NCBI GenBank assembly: GCA_023426365.1
Contig: JAFAAW010000079.1
Location: 1 to 64,000, forward strand
Source of the DNA: Pseudomonadota bacterium
GTDB lineage: Bacteria; Pseudomonadota; Alphaproteobacteria; Rhodospirillales; Magnetospirillaceae
Direction: 5' to 3'
DNA length: 64,000 nt
The notes below the pieces were generated by a model. It worked only from the letters and a program-made list of their open reading frames with translations, did not search any database and had not been told where the DNA came from. The position numbers and the translations under genes are program-made. Within the stretch, counting starts at the first letter, position 1; every line of letters begins with the position of its first letter. This document shows positions 60,521-64,000 of the stretch, in pieces.

Positions 60521-61591
60521 TTATCCGTTGCCGGCGGCACGTTGCGAGGCGGCCACCTCTTGGGTTTTCAGATGCTCAAGCTCCCGGCGAATGCGGTCGT
60601 TATAGCCGTGCGCGACCAGATCGACGGCCACGCCGACCGCATTTGCGAAGCCGAAGGCGTCGGTACCGCCATGGCTTTTCACCGCGATACCGTTCAGGCC
60701 CAGGAACATGGCGCCGTTGTAGCGGCGGGGGTCGGTGCGCACCTTGACCTTGTTCAGGGCGCGCCGTGCGAGCAGGTAGCCCAGCTTGGCCACCAACGAG
60801 CTGCCGAAAGCCTGGCGCAGGAAGCCCGAATAGAACTTCACCGTGCCTTCGGCGGTCTTGAGCGCGATGTTGCCGGTGAACCCATCGGTCACCACGACAT
60901 CCACGGTGCCGGCGCCGATATCGTTGCCTTCCACGAAGCCGTGGAAGCGGATCGGCAGCGGGCTTTCGCGCAGGATGTTGGCGGCGCCCTTCACGGCGTC
61001 GTTGCCCTTCAGCTCCTCGGCACCGACATTGAGAATGCCGATGGTGGGCTGTTCCAGGCCCAGCACGGCGCGGGCGAACACTTCGCCCATCACCGCGAAC
61101 TGGACAAGGTTGGTGGCGCTGCAATCGACGTTCGCGCCCAGATCGAGCATGACGGTCTCGCCACGCTCGGTCGGGAACAGACCGGCGATGGCCGGGCGAT
61201 CGATGCCCGGCAGCATGCGCAGCACGAATTTGGATACCGCCATGAGGGCGCCGGTGTTGCCGGCGGAAACCACGCCGGCAGCCTCGCCCTTCACCACCGC
61301 ATCGACGGCAAGCCACATGCTGGTGCGGCGCCCCGTGCGCAACACCTGGCTGGGCTTGTCCTCCATCGTCACCGATTCCTCGGTGTGGCGGACCTGGCAG
61401 ACACCCTTGAGTTCCGGATAACGTTCGAGAAGCGGATCGATGCGACGGGCGTCACCGAACAGAAGATAGCGAACGTGCGGCAACCGCACATGCGCCATCC
61501 GTACCCCCTCTACCACCATGTCAGGGGCGTGGTCGCCCCCCATGGCGTCGATGGAGATGGTTACTGGTGCGCTCACCTGAATGCGCTCCAC
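60521..61591 (-). CDS. plsX: phosphate acyltransferase PlsX
   Basis: A 356-residue peripheral enzyme making acyl-phosphate from acyl-ACP for phospholipid synthesis. Signatures: ISIDAMGGDHAPDM at the start, SAGNTGALMA, ILNVGAEELKGND and VVVTDGFTGNIALKT. It lies 16 bases downstream of rpmF. Confidence 0.95.
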   Translation of the reverse strand: MERIQVSAPVTISIDAMGGDHAPDMVVEGVRMAHVRLPHVRYLLFGDARRIDPLLERYPELKGVCQVRHTEESVTMEDKPSQVLRTGRRTSMWLAVDAVVKGEAAGVVSAGNTGALMAVSKFVLRMLPGIDRPAIAGLFPTERGETVMLDLGANVDCSATNLVQFAVMGEVFARAVLGLEQPTIGILNVGAEELKGNDAVKGAANILRESPLPIRFHGFVEGNDIGAGTVDVVVTDGFTGNIALKTAEGTVKFYSGFLRQAFGSSLVAKLGYLLARRALNKVKVRTDPRRYNGAMFLGLNGIAVKSHGGTDAFGFANAVGVAVDLVAHGYNDRIRRELEHLKTQEVAASQRAAGNG

Positions 61592-61607
61592 CGAACGTTA
61601 TGCGGAT

Positions 61608-61796
61608 TTAGGCGCTGGCTTCGCCCTGGGCGACGACCTCACGACCATCGTAGTGGCCGCAGGAGCCGCAGACGTGGTGGGGCAGCTTCTGCTCGCCGCA
61701 GTTCGGGCACTCGATGCCGGAGACGTTCGGCAGCGCGTGGTGCGCACGGCGCATGTTGCGGCGGGACTTGGAGGTCTTCTTCTTCGGGACAGCCAT
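61608..61796 (-). CDS. rpmF: 50S ribosomal protein L32
   Basis: A 62-residue ribosomal protein. The N-terminus AVPKKKTSKSRRNMRRAHH is typical. Four zinc ligands are kept as CPNCGEQKLPHHVCGSCG (CxxC...CxxC), so this is the zinc-binding C+ form. The rpmF-plsX-fabH order is the classical one. Confidence 0.97.
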   Translation of the reverse strand: MAVPKKKTSKSRRNMRRAHHALPNVSGIECPNCGEQKLPHHVCGSCGHYDGREVVAQGEASA

Positions 61797-61841
61797 TTTC
61801 TGTACTCTCTGCTCAGGAGGCCCTGACGGGGAAAGGGGCCT

Positions 61842-61870
61842 TTATTAGCCAAAAAGACCGGATAGAGCAA
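61842..61870 (-). promoter_or_regulatory. candidate promoter for rpmF-plsX-fabH
   Basis: On the minus strand, TTGCTC (61870-61865) and TAATAA (61847-61842) are separated by 17 bases, between the DUF177 gene and rpmF. The -10 is close to consensus. Transcription would start near 61835, leaving a ~40-base leader with a GGCCC/GGGCC inverted repeat before rpmF. Confidence 0.45.
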
Positions 61871-61885
61871 GGGGATGGTGACCCC

Positions 61886-62437
61886 TCACCCCTTATTTTT
61901 ACGCAACTGTGCCAGTACCGCGAAGGGACTGGGCTTTTTCTCCTCTTCCCCGCTGTCGGGCACGTCGTCGTCGTCGCCGCCGTCGAAGCTGATTCCGGGC
62001 TTGCGGGGGAACGGATCGAGCGCCAGCGCCAGATGTTCCGCCACCGCCTCGCCCACGTCGATGGTGCCGTCGATGATGGGATCGGGCGGATCCTCGTCGT
62101 CAAGCGACAATTCGATTTCGCCGCCCACCATGTCGGGCTCGGCCCCGCCGAACGTCAGCGAGAAATCCTCGTCCACCATCTGCGGCACGGGGTCGAGGGT
62201 GACCACGCAGGTCTGCACCACCTGGGCGCTGAGATGACCGTCCACCCGGATCAGCGCGCCGCCGGCCATGGCCTTGAGGGTGACCGTCGCCGTAAGCTCG
62301 TCGATGGATCGGATATCGAAACGCTTGGCCAGCGCCGCCAATTCGGCCGGCTTGGCCTTCAGCTCCAGCCGAAGGCCGGACATCGGGATCTTGTCCACCC
62401 GGACGGTGCGGCTGAATTCGGACTCGACAGGGGTCAC
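61886..62437 (-). CDS. DUF177 (YceD-like) protein
   Basis: A 183-residue protein of the DUF177/YceD family, linked to 23S rRNA/large-subunit metabolism and usually found beside rpmF. The conserved C..TLDPVPQ segment (QTCVVTLDPVPQMVDEDFSL) is present, followed by an acidic loop and a tail with DPFPRKPGI. The ATG overlaps the upstream chaperone stop by four bases. Confidence 0.88.
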   Translation of the reverse strand: MTPVESEFSRTVRVDKIPMSGLRLELKAKPAELAALAKRFDIRSIDELTATVTLKAMAGGALIRVDGHLSAQVVQTCVVTLDPVPQMVDEDFSLTFGGAEPDMVGGEIELSLDDEDPPDPIIDGTIDVGEAVAEHLALALDPFPRKPGISFDGGDDDDVPDSGEEEKKPSPFAVLAQLRKNKG

Positions 62438-62970
62438 GGGGTGGCCTCCGGCAGCAGGAACGACACCTTCCCCTCACATAGGGCGGCACCGTCCAGGCTG
62501 TCGAGATGGATCAATTGCCGGCGCACCTGGGCGGCCAGACCGGCGGGGTCGCCGGCACCGGTTTCGCCCGACTGGTAGACGTTGCGTTCGAGCGCCGCGG
62601 CCATGGCGGCATCGCCCTCCGCCAGCGCCTTGTCATAGGCGCCGGCCCGGCCATAGAACGCCTCGGCCATGTTCAGCACCCGCTTGCCCACGCGCAGGTC
62701 GGTCACCCCCATTTCGCGCAGGTTGCGGTCCATGTCGGCGAACATCAGTTCGACCATGGCCTGGGCGACCGGCTCGCCCCCCACCTGGGTCAGGCGGCGC
62801 ATGACCATCCACACATGCAGGATGATCATGTCGTAGCGCCCCTCGAGCGTGTCCGGCACCCCGAAACGGGTGTAGTAGACCGGCTGGCGGGCCTGGGTCA
62901 CCGAGGCGATGTAGAGGTCCGATGCGGCCTGCTCGCGCCGGCGGCGTTCAGTGAAGCGACGAAACAGCAT
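62434..62970 (-). CDS. ubiquinol-cytochrome c chaperone family protein (CBP3-like)
   Basis: A 178-residue helical protein of the family related to mitochondrial Cbp3, which helps cytochrome b assemble into the bc1 complex. Motifs: YTRFGVPDTLEGRYDMIILHVWMVMRRL and MFADMDRNLREMGVTDLRVGKRV. The pairing with DUF177 and rpmF is a common alphaproteobacterial arrangement. It diverges from bamE. Confidence 0.9.
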   Translation of the reverse strand: MLFRRFTERRRREQAASDLYIASVTQARQPVYYTRFGVPDTLEGRYDMIILHVWMVMRRLTQVGGEPVAQAMVELMFADMDRNLREMGVTDLRVGKRVLNMAEAFYGRAGAYDKALAEGDAAMAAALERNVYQSGETGAGDPAGLAAQVRRQLIHLDSLDGAALCEGKVSFLLPEATP

Positions 62971-63106
62971 ATGATACGTTCCCGAGGATTTGCCCCGGCC
63001 TTCCTAGGCGGTGCGGATCGTTGACAATGCCGCGCCAGGGGGTGCAATGTTGGCCCACACTTTGGCTCCCGAGCCAGCTTCCGTCAATGCCTCGGCTTCG
63101 ACCCGG

Positions 63107-63574
63107 ATGAACATCCTGCTGCGCCCCACTCCCCTCGCCTTCGCTCTTGCGCTGTCCCTGTTCGCGGGCGCCTGCACGCCCTCGGTGGATTTGCGCGGCA
63201 ATCTGCCCATGCCGGAGAACCTGGCGCAAATCCAGCCCGGCAAGACCACCCGTGACGAGGTGCAGGTCCTGCTCGGCACGCCCTCCACCACCGCCGCCTT
63301 TGGCGAGGAAAGCTGGCAATACATCTCGGCCCGCACCGAGACTACCGCCTTTTTCAAGCCGGAGGTCAAGGAGCGCAAGGTGGTATCCATCTCGTTCGAC
63401 CGCTCCGGCGTGGTCAAGGAAGTGGTCGAGCGCGGCCTGGAGGATGGCATCCAGGTCCAGGCCGTCCAGCGCGAGACCCCGACCGCGGGCAAGGAGCTGA
63501 GCATCCTGGAACAATTGGTGGGCAACATCGGCAAGTTCTCGAAGGATGCCAAGGGGCCGGGCAGCGGCCCGTAA
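63107..63574 (+). CDS. bamE: BamE/SmpA-family outer-membrane assembly lipoprotein
   Basis: A 155-residue lipoprotein of the beta-barrel assembly machinery. The signal peptide ends in the lipobox FAGAC (Cys ~23). The SmpA/OmlA fold follows: IQPGKTTRDEVQVLLGTPSTTAAFGEESWQYIS. ATG 63107 begins the signal peptide; the open frame extends 32 codons upstream but without signal-peptide character. A strong terminator lies 40 bases downstream. Confidence 0.9.
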   Translation: MNILLRPTPLAFALALSLFAGACTPSVDLRGNLPMPENLAQIQPGKTTRDEVQVLLGTPSTTAAFGEESWQYISARTETTAFFKPEVKERKVVSISFDRSGVVKEVVERGLEDGIQVQAVQRETPTAGKELSILEQLVGNIGKFSKDAKGPGSGP

Positions 63575-63613
63575 CCCTCCCCTCCCGCCATTCATTGCGG
63601 ACACGGAAAAAGA

Positions 63614-63645
63614 AAACCCCGGCCCAGCGGCCGGGGTTTCCTTTT
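63614..63645. terminator. bidirectional intrinsic terminator between bamE and hppA
   Basis: An 11-bp perfect stem, AAACCCCGGCC (63614-63624) and GGCCGGGGTTT (63629-63639), with a 4-base loop. On the plus strand a CCTTTT tract follows. On the minus strand the stem is followed by TCTTTTTCC, so both bamE and hppA could terminate here. Confidence 0.88.
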
Positions 63646-63739
63646 AGGGGTGCCGGGCACGCCAGGGCGTGCGCCGGACCAAATCGGAACCGGGCCATCT
63701 GGCGCCCTGTCCGGCGCCCGATGGCCTGGCCTTGGCGGA

Positions 63740-64000
<261 letters not shown>

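Overview
The window looks like the chromosome of an alphaproteobacterium, most likely a Rhodospirillaceae/Magnetospirillum-type organism. This is inferred from gene content and order, since no rRNA or species marker is present. The supporting signs are the nifR3(dusB)-ntrB-ntrC-ntrY-ntrX-trkA-dat-hfq-hflX string, a fused ispDF, sdhE beside mfd and recG, a ubiquinol-cytochrome c chaperone-DUF177-rpmF-plsX-fabH-ihfA-merR string, and strongly GC-rich third codon positions. No insertion sequence, prophage, CRISPR array or integrase was found. Most of the window is core genome.

Layout. 1-430: left edge, two intrinsic terminators, a probable small RNA and a 17-bp triple tandem repeat. 428-3768 (minus): a CPA1 cation/proton antiporter with a cyclic-nucleotide-binding tail, an HNH nuclease and a DUF454 membrane protein. 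4068-7636 (plus): an unrecognised HTH-ended protein, a small Zn-ribbon-like protein, a BON-domain protein, a 52-residue membrane protein coupled to an EamA transporter, and a GFA-type zinc protein. 7637-8872: argE. 8965-14254: a type I secretion operon (two different ABC subunits plus an HlyD adaptor). 14220-15769 (minus): a type III polyketide synthase with an ICMT-like methyltransferase. 15912-22511: DUF502, recG, sdhE, mfd. 22582-27047: a DsbA-like oxidoreductase, a catalytically dead PleD-like protein, a UPF0104 membrane protein overlapping tRNA-Ser, and an OmpA-type lipoprotein. 27369-29471: a membrane protein, carbonic anhydrase and a YdcF protein. 29554-37784 (plus): a cell-wall block (MltB, RlpA, D,D-carboxypeptidase) running into tmk-holB-metG-tatD-MBL hydrolase. 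37849-41110: a histidine-kinase remnant, mazG, a lipoprotein, an SDR and a DHFR-like protein. 41107-53931 (minus): IMPase, hflX, hfq, HAD, dat, trkA, ntrX, ntrY, ntrC, ntrB, dusB. 54012-57560: CcsA-like protein, ispDF, cutA and a glycosyltransferase. 57668-58216: a small RTX protein. 58311-62970 (minus): tRNA-Pro, merR, ihfA, fabH, plsX, rpmF, DUF177, ubiquinol-cytochrome c chaperone. 63107-64000: bamE and the 3' end of hppA, converging on a two-way terminator.

How the genes fit together. The ntr/trk/dat/hfq/hflX block links nitrogen sensing, K+ uptake and post-transcriptional control. The MltB-RlpA-Dac block remodels peptidoglycan. The most unusual items are the type I secretion pair, in which both ABC subunits have lost the LSGGQ signature, the RTX mini-protein 43 kb away with a secretion-type C-terminus that could be its cargo, the enzymatically dead REC-REC-GGDEF protein, a candidate MmgR/suhB-like small RNA, and a degenerate 27-28 bp tandem repeat between holB and metG. 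I did not find a clearly novel multi-gene defence or mobile system.
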